DNA of 45,292 nucleotides from Eshraghiella sp045124255 (GTDB lineage: Bacteria; Bacillota; Clostridia; Lachnospirales; Lachnospiraceae). The stretch spans positions 1-45,292 of the forward strand of contig JBGVLM010000058.1 of NCBI GenBank assembly GCA_045124255.1, in the 5' to 3' direction. Within the stretch, counting starts at the first letter, position 1, and each line of letters begins with the position of its first letter. Positions 1 to 8,052 of this stretch are shown here, in pieces. Both the position numbers and the translations under genes were made by a program. The notes under the pieces were generated by a model that searched no databases, had not been told where the DNA came from, and saw nothing but the letters and a program-made list of their open reading frames with translations.

Positions 1-183
1 TGTCTGCACCCTTATTATATGCGTTTTATGTGCCGTTTGCAAGGCAAACAGCTTATACCTTGGGGTTGTTGTATGAGATAAAAAAGAATCTCATAGAAAT
101 TTTTGAATTTGCATAGAAGCAAAAGACAAAATATAAATGTAAAGATATTATATAAATGATATAATTGCATGTCAAGAATTTTG
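1..183. other. Intergenic left edge, no gene seen
   Basis: AT-rich stretch without a convincing reading frame. It holds two small inverted repeats: a 6-bp stem at 35-40/44-49 with a 3-base loop, and a 7-bp stem at 73-79/88-94 with an A-rich loop. Neither is followed by a clean T-run on either strand, so neither is called as a terminator. The flanking gene lies outside the window. Confidence 0.5.
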
Positions 184-234
184 CAAAAAAACAAGCTGCC
201 GCAGTCCGGATTATTTACCCGTTCCGCAGCAGCT
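184..234 (-). terminator. Intrinsic terminator after spoVG
   Basis: On the minus strand a GC-rich stem (arms 219-234 and 194-209, 16 positions with two wobble pairs and two mismatches) is followed by a run of seven T (A-run at 185-191 on the plus strand). It lies about 20 bases past the spoVG stop and closes the glgC-glgD-spoVG unit. Confidence 0.85.
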
Positions 235-254
235 CCATCTAAAAAATTATTTAA

Positions 255-527
255 TTATTCCTCAACCGGTTCATCCTTAACATTTTCATATGCTTCGAGA
301 ATCTGTCTCTGGATTCTGTCCCTTGTTCCGGAATTAATAGGATGTGCAATATCTCTGTATTCCCCATCAAGTGATTTCTTACTTGGCATTGCAATGAATA
401 ATCCCTTCTCACCCTCAATTACCTTGATATCATGAATTACAAATTCATCATCAATTGTAATCGAAACAATCGCCTTCATCTTTCCTTCTTTTGCTACCTT
501 ACGTACTCTTACGTCTGTAATCTGCAT
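255..527 (-). CDS. spoVG: SpoVG family regulator
   Basis: A 90-aa protein matching the SpoVG family over its full length, with the typical N-terminus MQITDVRVRKV, a central IKVIEGEKGLFIAMPSKK segment and a C-terminal acidic tail. SpoVG proteins are small nucleic-acid-binding regulators; in Bacillus and Staphylococcus they affect sporulation, septation and envelope gene expression. The start is ATG with an AGGAAGGGG ribosome binding site about 8 bases upstream. It lies 43 bases downstream of glgD on the same strand with no visible terminator between them, so read-through from glgCD is likely. A strong terminator follows. Family identity is secure; its targets in this organism are unknown. Confidence 0.95.
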   Translation of the reverse strand: MQITDVRVRKVAKEGKMKAIVSITIDDEFVIHDIKVIEGEKGLFIAMPSKKSLDGEYRDIAHPINSGTRDRIQRQILEAYENVKDEPVEE

Positions 528-570
528 CTGTAAAACCCCTTCCTAATTAATTATGTTTGTACTACCCATA

Positions 571-1695
571 TTACATCAAACTAAATCTGTCATTCTTCTC
601 TAAAACTATTCTTATGTCACCCGGACTGCCAATATATTCCGTATTCGGTCTTATTGTGTCCCTGCTCTCAACGATACAGTTCTCAAGATGTGTATTATCT
701 CCGATATGAACATCATTAAGAATAACGCAATTTTTAATTGTACAATTATTTCCGATATATACCTTCTTAAAAATAACGGAATCCTTTACACATCCATTAA
801 CTATACATCCGCTGGCAATAAGACTGTTCTTGACATCTGCTCCCGGATTATATTTAGCAGGTGCAAGGTCGTCCACCTTAGTATAGATATCTGAATACTG
901 TTTAAAAAAGAAATTTCTGACATCTCTGTTAAGGAAATCCATATTGGTCTTAAAGTAAGATTCAACCGTAGCAATGTTACTCCAGTATGTATCAAGCTTG
1001 TAGCCATAGATTCTCTTAATGTTCTTGTAACGGATTAAAATATCCTTAACAAAGTCATATCTGTCCTCTTCATTAGCCTTCTGAATCAACTCAATCAACA
1101 ATCTTCTTCTGATTACATAAATACCTGTTGATACAGTACTAATCTGGGTCTCTACCGGTTTCTCCTCAAAATCGGTAATTCTCTTATCATCTGCAAGACT
1201 TACTACACCAAAACGTCTTGCGTCATCAGCATTGTCAATATCTTTGACAACAACCGTAATATCTGCCTTCTTCTCAATATGATATTCAAGCACCTTATTG
1301 TAATCCAGCTTGTACACTCCGTCTCCGGAAGCAATTACAACATAAGGTTCATGACTATTTCTCAAAAAAGAAATATTCTGATAGAGTGCGTCTGCCGTAC
1401 CCCTGTACCAGACACTCTGTTCAGATGTAATTGTCGGATTAAAAACAAATAATCCTCCCTGTTTTCTTGCGAAATCCCACCATTTTGATGAACTTAAATG
1501 TTCATTAAGCGACCTTGCATTATACTGTGTTATAACTGCAACCTTACCAATGTGGGAATTAGTCATATTACTTAATGCAAAATCAATTGTTCGATAACTT
1601 CCAGCCATAGGCATTGCTGCAATCGCTCTCTTATTGGAAAGCTCACGCATCTGTCTGTTGTTACCGCCTGCTAAAATCACACCAATCGCTCTCAT
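571..1695 (-). CDS. glgD: Glucose-1-phosphate adenylyltransferase, GlgD subunit
   Basis: A 374-aa member of the ADP-glucose pyrophosphorylase family, GlgD branch. The nucleotidyltransferase domain opens with GVILAGGNNRQMRELSNKRA, and the C-terminal part has left-handed beta-helix hexapeptides (for example NNCTIKNCVILNDVHIGDN). In Firmicutes GlgD pairs with GlgC to form the enzyme making ADP-glucose from glucose-1-phosphate and ATP for glycogen synthesis. GlgD is generally viewed as a modulatory or weakly catalytic subunit. Consistent with this, the canonical GGxGxRL loop of GlgC is replaced here by GGNNRQM. The ATG overlaps the glgC stop by four bases (ATGA), implying translational coupling and equal expression. 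Confidence 0.95.
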   Translation of the reverse strand: MRAIGVILAGGNNRQMRELSNKRAIAAMPMAGSYRTIDFALSNMTNSHIGKVAVITQYNARSLNEHLSSSKWWDFARKQGGLFVFNPTITSEQSVWYRGTADALYQNISFLRNSHEPYVVIASGDGVYKLDYNKVLEYHIEKKADITVVVKDIDNADDARRFGVVSLADDKRITDFEEKPVETQISTVSTGIYVIRRRLLIELIQKANEEDRYDFVKDILIRYKNIKRIYGYKLDTYWSNIATVESYFKTNMDFLNRDVRNFFFKQYSDIYTKVDDLAPAKYNPGADVKNSLIASGCIVNGCVKDSVIFKKVYIGNNCTIKNCVILNDVHIGDNTHLENCIVESRDTIRPNTEYIGSPGDIRIVLEKNDRFSLM

Positions 1696-2966
1696 CTGTT
1701 ATCACCTGCCTTAATAATATATCCGCCGCTTGCGAGCTTGTTGTCATGGTAATCAGAAGCTTCTGTTATACCTGATATTGCTGTATTTTTACCGATTTCA
1801 ACATTGGCAGGTATATAAGAATTCTCTCCAATTGTTACGATATCTGCTGCATAAACCCTAGGGTCCAGTTCACTCGGTGCATAATCTCCTACACCAAGAA
1901 CCGAATTCTCTCCAATCTCTACATTCTCCGCAATTATGGATTTGTAAATTCTTGTATTTTTATGTATTGTTGAGTTCTGCATTACAATTGAATTCTCAAT
2001 ATATGCACCCTCCTCAATAACTACACCCTCACCGATAACCGAATTCTTAACTACACCATAAATTTCACAGTCCTCGCCGATTATGCTTCTCTCAATATAA
2101 GCGTCCGCTGAAACATACTGTGGCGGAAGTGCATCCGCTTTGGTGTAAATCTTCCATAATTCTTCATAGAGATTAAACTCAGGAACAATGCTGATTAATT
2201 CCATATTAGCTTCCCAATATGAGCTTAAGGTTCCAACATCCTTCCAGTATCCGTTGTACTCATAAGCAAACATTCTGCAGCCCTTCTCAAAACAGTACGG
2301 AATGATATGCTTACCAAAATCACAGCCCTTCTGGTCCTTCATCTTCACCAGGGCTTCCTTAAGAGTCTTCCAGCTGAAAATATAAATTCCCATTGAAGCA
2401 AGATTACTGCGAGGATTAGCCGGTTTCTCCTCAAATTCTGTTATACGGTTGTCCCCATCCGTAATAAGAATACCAAATCTGTTTGCTTCCTCAATAGGTA
2501 CAGGCATTGCTGCAATAGTAACGTCTGCATTGCTTGCCTTATGATAATCAAGCATTATCTCATAATCCATCTTATAGATATGGTCGCCTGATAATATAAG
2601 TACATAATCCGGATTGTACAAATCAATATAATCGATATTCTGATAAATGGCATTTGCTGTACCCGTATACCATTCACTGCTTGTACTTCTCTCGTATGGC
2701 GGCAAAACGGTAACACCACCTACATTACGGTCAAGATCCCAGGGAATACCAATTCCAATATGTGTATTCAGTCTTAATGGCTGATACTGAGTAAGAACAC
2801 CGACTGTATCAATTCCGGAATTAATACAGTTACTCAGAGGGAAGTCGATAATTCGGTATTTACCACCAAATGCGACCGCCGGTTTTGCAACTTTCGAAGT
2901 AAGAACACCAAGTCTGCTGCCCTGACCTCCAGCCAGTAACATGGCTATCATTTCTTTTTTGACCAT
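1692..2966 (-). CDS. glgC: Glucose-1-phosphate adenylyltransferase, GlgC subunit
   Basis: A 424-aa catalytic subunit of ADP-glucose pyrophosphorylase, the committed step of bacterial glycogen synthesis. The N-terminal nucleotidyltransferase domain carries AMLLAGGQGSRLGVLT (residues about 8-23) and the glucose-1-phosphate region ITEFEEKPANP. The C-terminus is a beta-helix of hexapeptide repeats (IIGEDCEIYGVVKNSVIGEG). The start is ATG preceded by GAGGTG at about 7 bases. It is divergently arranged with murC across a 214-bp intergenic region that carries repeated motifs, and translationally coupled to glgD downstream. No other glycogen genes (glgA, glgP, glgB) are present in the window. Confidence 0.97.
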   Translation of the reverse strand: MVKKEMIAMLLAGGQGSRLGVLTSKVAKPAVAFGGKYRIIDFPLSNCINSGIDTVGVLTQYQPLRLNTHIGIGIPWDLDRNVGGVTVLPPYERSTSSEWYTGTANAIYQNIDYIDLYNPDYVLILSGDHIYKMDYEIMLDYHKASNADVTIAAMPVPIEEANRFGILITDGDNRITEFEEKPANPRSNLASMGIYIFSWKTLKEALVKMKDQKGCDFGKHIIPYCFEKGCRMFAYEYNGYWKDVGTLSSYWEANMELISIVPEFNLYEELWKIYTKADALPPQYVSADAYIERSIIGEDCEIYGVVKNSVIGEGVVIEEGAYIENSIVMQNSTIHKNTRIYKSIIAENVEIGENSVLGVGDYAPSELDPRVYAADIVTIGENSYIPANVEIGKNTAISGITEASDYHDNKLASGGYIIKAGDNR

Positions 2967-3061
2967 TTTAAATCACCTCAAGTATATAATATTTAGTATA
3001 CCGTTTCTATAGTACTCTTATCGTATCATATTTTGAGAAATAATTAAAGTAATAAAAGCAA

Positions 3062-3132
3062 TTTATCAAAAAATTTCTATATTTTTGATAAATTTTCCAT
3101 AAATTTTTTACTTACTTTACTTTTATCAAAAA
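3062..3132. repeat. Three copies of an 11-bp AT-rich motif between glgC and murC
   Basis: TTTATCAAAAA occurs at 3062-3072 and again at 3122-3132, and its exact inverse TTTTTGATAAA lies between them at 3082-3092. The first two copies form an inverted repeat with a 9-base spacer; the first and third are direct repeats exactly 60 bp apart. The cluster sits in the divergent glgC/murC promoter region. It could be an operator for an unknown regulator or an upstream AT-rich element; no regulator is recognised. Confidence 0.5.
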
Positions 3133-3143
3133 CGTGGTATAAA
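3116..3143 (+). promoter_or_regulatory. Possible murC promoter
   Basis: A weak sigma-A-like pair, TTTACT (3116-3121), a 16-base spacer and TATAAA (3138-3143), lies 37 bases before the murC ATG. Other -10-like hexamers such as TATAGT at 3145 overlap. The assignment is tentative because the whole region is AT-rich. Confidence 0.3.
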
Positions 3144-3180
3144 ATATAGTATAGATTATTTTGATTGGAGATTATCCTTA

Positions 3181-4563
3181 ATGTATAAAATAGACTTTAA
3201 TAACCCGGTTCACATACACTTTATCGGAATAGGAGGCATCAGCATGAGCGGTCTCGCCGATATTCTTTTTTCCAAAGGCTTCACTGTTTCCGGTTCCGAC
3301 GCCAGAGAATCAGAGTTAACAATTTCACTCCGCAACAAGGGCATGACCATCAATATCGGTCAGCAGGCCTCAAATATTACCGATGATATTGATGTTGTTG
3401 TTTACACAGCCGCAATTCATCCTGACAATCCTGAATACAAAGAGGCGGCAGACCGAAGCATTCCAATGCTTACAAGGGCGGAACTGCTCGGCGAGATTAT
3501 GGCTAATTACGAGGTTGCAATCGGTGTTTCCGGAACACACGGAAAGACCACGACCACCTCAATGCTTGCTGATATTATGCTGGCTGCTGACCTTGACCCT
3601 ACCATTACCGTCGGAGGAATACTTCCTTCCATTAATGGCAACCTCAGGATGGGCAATTCCGGCAATTTCATTACGGAGGCATGTGAGTATACCAACAGTT
3701 TCCTTTCTTTTGCACCGACAATTGAAGTTATACTTAATATAGAAGAGGACCATTTGGATTTCTTCAAGGATTTGGATGATATTCGAAATTCTTTCAGAAA
3801 ATATGTAAATCTTCTTCCTGAAAACGGACTGCTTGTTATCAACGGCGACATTCCTGATGTGGATTATATTTTTGAGGAAGCCAAGTGTCCGATTGTCACA
3901 GTCGGAACCAACGCTTCATGTCTGTACACCGCCAAAGACATTACTCATAATGACGATGGCTGCTATTCATATACGCTTGTATGTGACAGCAGGGATATTA
4001 CAAAGGTTACTTTGGGTGTTACCGGAATTCACAATGTATACAACAGTCTTGCTGCTTTTGCCGTTGCAGACGCACTGCAGATTGATACTGAAGTTACAGC
4101 CTGTGCACTTGCCGCTTTCAGCGGTGCAAACCGCCGTTTCCAGAAAAAAGGCGGATTAAACGGCTTTACGATTATTGATGATTATGCACATCATCCTGCG
4201 GAGATTAATGCAACTCTTAAGGTTGCCAATGAATGCCGGCATAACAGGGTAATCTGTATTTTCCAGCCGCATACCTATACAAGAACAAATGCTTTTCTTA
4301 AGGATTTTGCAAAAGCCTTAAGTCATGCTGACCAGGTTATACTTACTGACATTTTTGCAGCAAGGGAACAGAACACAATCGGAATTTCCTCCCTTGATTT
4401 AAAAAGAGAGATTGATGCTCTCGGTACTCCATGCATTTACGAGCCTGATTTTGCAGAGATTGAAAAGCTTGTGCTTTCAATTGCAGAAAAAGACGATTTG
4501 GTTATCACAATGGGTGCCGGAGATGTAGTAAAAATAGGAGAATCCTTACTGAAAAATCAGTAA
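3181..4563 (+). CDS. murC: UDP-N-acetylmuramate--L-alanine ligase
   Basis: A 460-aa cytoplasmic Mur ligase that adds the first amino acid, L-alanine, to UDP-MurNAc using ATP. Domains in order: an N-terminal Rossmann-like UDP-binding domain with HFIGIGGISMSGLADILF near residue 13, the ATP-binding loop GVSGTHGKTTTTSMLAD near residue 115, the central EEDHLDFF motif, and a C-terminal ligase domain with DDYAHHPAEI. Length is normal for MurC. The ATG is preceded by TTGGAG at about 9 bases. It stands first in a plus-strand run, with only 123 bases before the dnaD-like gene. That gap holds DnaA-box-like repeats and a separate extended -10 promoter, so downstream genes may be transcribed independently. 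Confidence 0.97.
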   Translation: MYKIDFNNPVHIHFIGIGGISMSGLADILFSKGFTVSGSDARESELTISLRNKGMTINIGQQASNITDDIDVVVYTAAIHPDNPEYKEAADRSIPMLTRAELLGEIMANYEVAIGVSGTHGKTTTTSMLADIMLAADLDPTITVGGILPSINGNLRMGNSGNFITEACEYTNSFLSFAPTIEVILNIEEDHLDFFKDLDDIRNSFRKYVNLLPENGLLVINGDIPDVDYIFEEAKCPIVTVGTNASCLYTAKDITHNDDGCYSYTLVCDSRDITKVTLGVTGIHNVYNSLAAFAVADALQIDTEVTACALAAFSGANRRFQKKGGLNGFTIIDDYAHHPAEINATLKVANECRHNRVICIFQPHTYTRTNAFLKDFAKALSHADQVILTDIFAAREQNTIGISSLDLKREIDALGTPCIYEPDFAEIEKLVLSIAEKDDLVITMGAGDVVKIGESLLKNQ

Positions 4564-4565
4564 TT

Positions 4566-4592
4566 TTTTCCACAATTTCCACAGTTTCCACA
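4566..4592 (+). repeat. Three tandem DnaA-box-like 9-mers
   Basis: Directly after the murC stop, three gapless 9-base units read TTTTCCACA (4566-4574), ATTTCCACA (4575-4583) and GTTTCCACA (4584-4592). The DnaA-box consensus is TTATCCACA, so the first unit differs at one position and the other two at two positions. They lie upstream of the primosome gene pair. DnaA binding is inferred from similarity only. Confidence 0.55.
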
Positions 4593-4638
4593 ACTTTTTG
4601 CAAAGTGAAACTTTCGTATTCTCTTTTTAAATTTGCTG

Positions 4639-4647
4639 TGCTATAAT
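4639..4647 (+). promoter_or_regulatory. Extended -10 promoter for the dnaD-like operon
   Basis: TGCTATAAT at 4639-4647 is a perfect extended -10 element, TG at 4639-4640 and TATAAT at 4642-4647. No good -35 hexamer is present 17 bases upstream, as is usual for extended -10 promoters. It lies 39 bases before the chosen ATG at 4687 and about 50 bases after the DnaA-box-like repeats. Confidence 0.6.
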
Positions 4648-4686
4648 CAAAGTCCACGCAACAATAAGATTACGAAGGGAGCCCTT

Positions 4687-5754
4687 ATGAAGGAACTGGT
4701 TCTATCCTCTGCAAAAGTTAATACTGAAACTATGGTTTCCAATTTTTTTATCGATAAATACATGAGGGACGCCAATGGTGAATTCGTTAAGGTATACCTT
4801 TGTCTTCTGAGATGCATGGGGATTCCCGGAATAACACTGAGCGGAATTGCTGACCGTCTGAATCTTACAGAGAAAGACGTTATACGCGCCCTCAAATACT
4901 GGGACAAGCAGAAGGTTCTTTCCGTTACCTTTGCTTCTCCGACTGAACCGGAATCAATTATTTTTCTTCCTCTGTGCGAATCAGAGCAGGCAGCAATTGA
5001 ACAGTCGGCAGCAACGGCTGAGATTCCTTCCGAGGTTAGTGCTTCTGAAGATGAACCGGCTTCAAAGAATCCGGTTAAGACTTCTTATTCTCCGGCACAG
5101 CTTAGAAGATTTAAGGAGCAGGAGGACGTCAAGGAATTACTGTTCATTGTTGAACAATATGTAGGTAAAACGCTTACAGGTGCGGATATCAATTCTGTTC
5201 TGTACATATATAACGACCTGCATTTTTCCATTGATTTAATAGAGTATCTTGTTGAATATTGTGTAACCAACAAGTATACCAGTTTACGATATATTGAGAA
5301 GCTTGCCATCGCATGGCATGAGCAGGGAATTGCATCCGTTAATGATGCCAAGAACTCTGCCGTTATCCGCAATAAACGTACCATGGCCGTAAGCAAGGCT
5401 TTTGGCTTCGGAGACAGAACCCTTACTCCGATTGAAATGGAATTTATCGACCGCTGGTACGATGATTTCGGATTTGACACCGAATTAATAGTTGCTGCAT
5501 GTCAGCGGACCATTCTCGCAATGGGCAAGCCTAATTTTAATTATGCCAACAAAATTCTTTCCGGATGGAAGGAATCAAACATACATACTTTAGATGACAT
5601 TAAATCATCCGATAACAGCTTTAGGGCTAAAATAACCGTACCGGTCGGCACCAGGCCTGCACCGGTAAAGGCAACCAACAAGTTTAATAATTTCTCCCAA
5701 CGTTCATATGATTTTGAGCAGATGGAGAAGAATCTGATAAGTAACAACCGATAG
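4687..5754 (+). CDS. DnaD-like replication initiation protein
   Basis: A 355-aa DnaD-family protein. In Firmicutes DnaD and DnaB act with the helicase loader to bring the replicative helicase to origins or stalled forks. The N-terminal about 90 residues form a winged-helix-like region (ITLSGIADRLNLTEKDVIRALKYW). After a variable, Glu/Ser/Pro-rich linker there are two copies of the DnaD C-terminal domain, at about 160-220 and 250-310, each ending in the YxxxIxxxW-type signature (YIEKLAIAW, YANKILSGW). The reading frame is open from 4633, but ATG 4687 is chosen because AAGGGA lies just upstream and the extended -10 promoter would fall inside the longer version. It is followed 15 bases later by the ATPase gene. 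Confidence 0.9.
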   Translation: MKELVLSSAKVNTETMVSNFFIDKYMRDANGEFVKVYLCLLRCMGIPGITLSGIADRLNLTEKDVIRALKYWDKQKVLSVTFASPTEPESIIFLPLCESEQAAIEQSAATAEIPSEVSASEDEPASKNPVKTSYSPAQLRRFKEQEDVKELLFIVEQYVGKTLTGADINSVLYIYNDLHFSIDLIEYLVEYCVTNKYTSLRYIEKLAIAWHEQGIASVNDAKNSAVIRNKRTMAVSKAFGFGDRTLTPIEMEFIDRWYDDFGFDTELIVAACQRTILAMGKPNFNYANKILSGWKESNIHTLDDIKSSDNSFRAKITVPVGTRPAPVKATNKFNNFSQRSYDFEQMEKNLISNNR

Positions 5755-5769
5755 AGAGGAGATATTATT

Positions 5770-6750
5770 TTGGCACTTACCAATTCCCAGTATGAAGCTA
5801 TAATGAGAGAATATGGAACCAGACAGACCATTGCCAGACATCGCCTTAACGAGCGTACTAATGAAGTCTATCGTACCGTGCCGGAATATAAGACTCTTCT
5901 GGACAGAATCAGTATTCTGTCAGTTGACGCAGCCAAGATTGCACTGTCAGGTGATTCAAATGCACTTGTTAACCTTAGAACGGATATTTCCGCAATTGAG
6001 AAAAGGCTGACACAGCTTCTTACTTTAAACGGATTTCCTCCGGACTATCTCATGCCGCAGTACACCTGTCCTCATTGCAGGGACACCGGTTATATTAATA
6101 ATGAGAAATGCCATTGTTTTGTACAGGCTTCCATTAATCTGCTGTACAAGCAGTCCAATCTTGAGGAAATATTGAAATCAGAGAATTTTGATACTTTTAC
6201 CCTTAAATACTACTCTAATGACATAGCCGATTCCCTTACGGGTCTTACACCTTATGTGAACGCACAGAAGGTATACGATATCTGTAAGAAATATGTTGAC
6301 CGCTTTCCATGCGGAGAGAATATTTTGTTCTACGGTGACACCGGCGTCGGAAAGACTTTTCTGTCAAACTGCATTGCAAAGGCTTTACTTGATAAAGCTA
6401 ACAGTGTATTATATATGTCTGCAGTCGATTTTTTTGATTGTATGTCATCACAGAATGATAATGATAATCTGTCAGGTATAGACGCTCCTTCAATGGAGGA
6501 ACAGCTTTTTACCTGTGATTTATTAATCATAGATGACCTTGGAACAGAGTTAGTCAATTCATATACCAACTCACGTTTATTCCATTGTCTCAACAACAGA
6601 CTTCAGAATAATTTATCGACCATAATTTCCACCAATCTGACATTACAGGAGCTTATGGCAACCTATTCTGAACGTATTTTTTCACGAATATCCAGCTCCT
6701 TTACGCTTCTTAAGCTGTATGGAGATGATATTAGATTATTAAAAAAATAA
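5770..6750 (+). CDS. DnaC/DnaI-like AAA+ helicase-loader ATPase
   Basis: A 326-aa AAA+ protein of the DnaC/DnaI/IstB group. It has a helical N-terminal region and a cysteine cluster CPHCRDTGYINNEKCHC at about residues 99-115 (a likely zinc site). The ATPase core carries Walker A GDTGVGKTFLSN, Walker B LLIIDDLGTE and a sensor region TIISTNLTL. It sits directly behind the DnaD-like gene, which supports a helicase-loading role over an IstB transposition role; no IstA transposase is nearby. The start is TTG at 5770 with GAGGAG about 8 bases upstream; no better-placed ATG exists nearby. Confidence 0.9.
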   Translation: MALTNSQYEAIMREYGTRQTIARHRLNERTNEVYRTVPEYKTLLDRISILSVDAAKIALSGDSNALVNLRTDISAIEKRLTQLLTLNGFPPDYLMPQYTCPHCRDTGYINNEKCHCFVQASINLLYKQSNLEEILKSENFDTFTLKYYSNDIADSLTGLTPYVNAQKVYDICKKYVDRFPCGENILFYGDTGVGKTFLSNCIAKALLDKANSVLYMSAVDFFDCMSSQNDNDNLSGIDAPSMEEQLFTCDLLIIDDLGTELVNSYTNSRLFHCLNNRLQNNLSTIISTNLTLQELMATYSERIFSRISSSFTLLKLYGDDIRLLKK

Positions 6751-6774
6751 TTTTATCTACGGAGGAAAACAATT

Positions 6775-7953
6775 ATGCAGCTTCAAGGGCACGAGCTGGA
6801 GACAATTCCAGTAGGATCACTTGGTTTAATTACTTTAAGAGGTTGTGAGAATCTCGGCAACAAGATTAATGACTACATTGTTGACTGGAGAACAGAAAGA
6901 GACAACGAGCACAAGTCTACAATCGCTTTCGCAGGATACCAGAGGGATAACTACATTGTAAAGACAAGCGTTCCTCGTTTTGGTTCAGGAGAAGCAAAGG
7001 GTACAATTAACGAATCTGTCAGAGGATATGATTTATATCTTTTGGTAGATGTATGTAACCACAGTCTTACTTATTCTGTATGCGGCCAGGTTAATCATAT
7101 GTCACCGGATGACCATTATCAGGACCTTAAGAGAATTATTGCTGCCGTTGAAGGTAAAGCAAGAAGAATCACTGTTATTATGCCTTTCTTATATGAAGGA
7201 AGACAGCATAAGAGAAGCAGCCGTGAATCACTTGACTGTGCTCTTGCACTTCAGGAATTAGTTAACATGGGTGTAGATAACATCATTACCTTTGACGCAC
7301 ATGACCCACGTGTACAGAATGCTATTCCGCTTAATGGTTTTGAGACAGTTCAGCCTGCATATCAGTTCATCAAATCACTTCTTCATAGTGTTGATGACCT
7401 TCAGATTGACAGCGACCATATGATGATTATCAGCCCTGATGAGGGTGCCATGGGTCGTGCAGTATACTACTCAAACGTACTCGGTCTTGATATGGGTATG
7501 TTCTACAAGCGCCGCGATTATTCAAGAATCGTTGACGGACGTAACCCAATTGTTGCCCATGAGTTCCTCGGAACAGATGTCGAGGGCAAGGATGTATTTA
7601 TCATTGATGATATGATTTCTTCAGGTGAAAGCATGCTTGATGTTGCCAAAGAATTAAAGGCCAGAAAAGCCAGAAGAATCTTCCTTGCTGCTACTTTTGG
7701 TCTCTTCACAAATGGTATGGAGAAATTCGACCGTGCTTATGCAGAAGGATTATTTGATAAAGTATTAACTACTAACCTTGTATACCAGACACCGGAGCTT
7801 CTTAACAGAGAATATTATATCAACGTAGATATGAGCAAATATATTGCACTTCTTATTGACACACTTAACCATGACGCTTCCATCAGCGGATTATTAAATC
7901 CTGTTGACAGAATTAACAAATGTGTTAACGAATATAAGGAAAACCATAAATAA
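6775..7953 (+). CDS. prs: Ribose-phosphate pyrophosphokinase, long divergent form
   Basis: A 392-aa PRPP synthetase-like protein, about 75 residues longer than typical bacterial Prs. It converts ribose-5-phosphate and ATP into PRPP for nucleotide, His, Trp and NAD synthesis. Recognisable parts are SVRGYDLYLL, the AHDPRVQ segment, the KRR flexible-loop motif (YKRRDYS) and the PRPP loop VFIIDDMISSGESM. The canonical RQDRK nucleotide-binding loop appears as GRQHKRSS. Extra length comes from a longer N-terminus and an insertion near NHSLTYSVCGQVNHMSPDD. The start is ATG with GGAGG about 7 bases upstream. It lies 24 bases after the ATPase gene and is followed by a strong terminator, so it is last in its unit. 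Confidence 0.9.
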   Translation: MQLQGHELETIPVGSLGLITLRGCENLGNKINDYIVDWRTERDNEHKSTIAFAGYQRDNYIVKTSVPRFGSGEAKGTINESVRGYDLYLLVDVCNHSLTYSVCGQVNHMSPDDHYQDLKRIIAAVEGKARRITVIMPFLYEGRQHKRSSRESLDCALALQELVNMGVDNIITFDAHDPRVQNAIPLNGFETVQPAYQFIKSLLHSVDDLQIDSDHMMIISPDEGAMGRAVYYSNVLGLDMGMFYKRRDYSRIVDGRNPIVAHEFLGTDVEGKDVFIIDDMISSGESMLDVAKELKARKARRIFLAATFGLFTNGMEKFDRAYAEGLFDKVLTTNLVYQTPELLNREYYINVDMSKYIALLIDTLNHDASISGLLNPVDRINKCVNEYKENHK

Positions 7954-7978
7954 AGCAGCTGCTTAACAGCTTCTACTC

Positions 7979-8028
7979 AAAACTCCCCCAAAATCAGACA
8001 TTAACAATGTCTCTTTTGGGGGAGTTTT
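7979..8028. terminator. Bidirectional intrinsic terminator between prs and the PBP gene
   Basis: A perfect 15-bp inverted repeat (7979-7993 and 8014-8028) of the form A4-CTC5-A4 / T4-G5-AG-T4, with a further small stem in its loop. It has A-runs on one side and T-runs on the other, so it can work for prs on the plus strand and for the PBP operon on the minus strand. Confidence 0.9.
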
Positions 8029-8052
8029 ATTAATATAGCAAAGGAACTGAAT

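Noticed and set aside
35..94. Two small inverted repeats at the left edge as terminators or an RNA gene
   Set aside because: Stems are only 6-7 bp, lack GC-rich arms and T-runs, and the context lies outside the window.
4566..4592. Tandem 9-mers as part of a replication origin or a CRISPR-like array
   Set aside because: Only three short gapless units with no spacers, no dnaA/dnaN genes nearby and no AT-rich unwinding element recognised; regulatory use is more likely.
5770..6750. IstB transposition helper
   Set aside because: No transposase, terminal repeats or target duplication are visible, and the gene sits in a DnaD-like operon.
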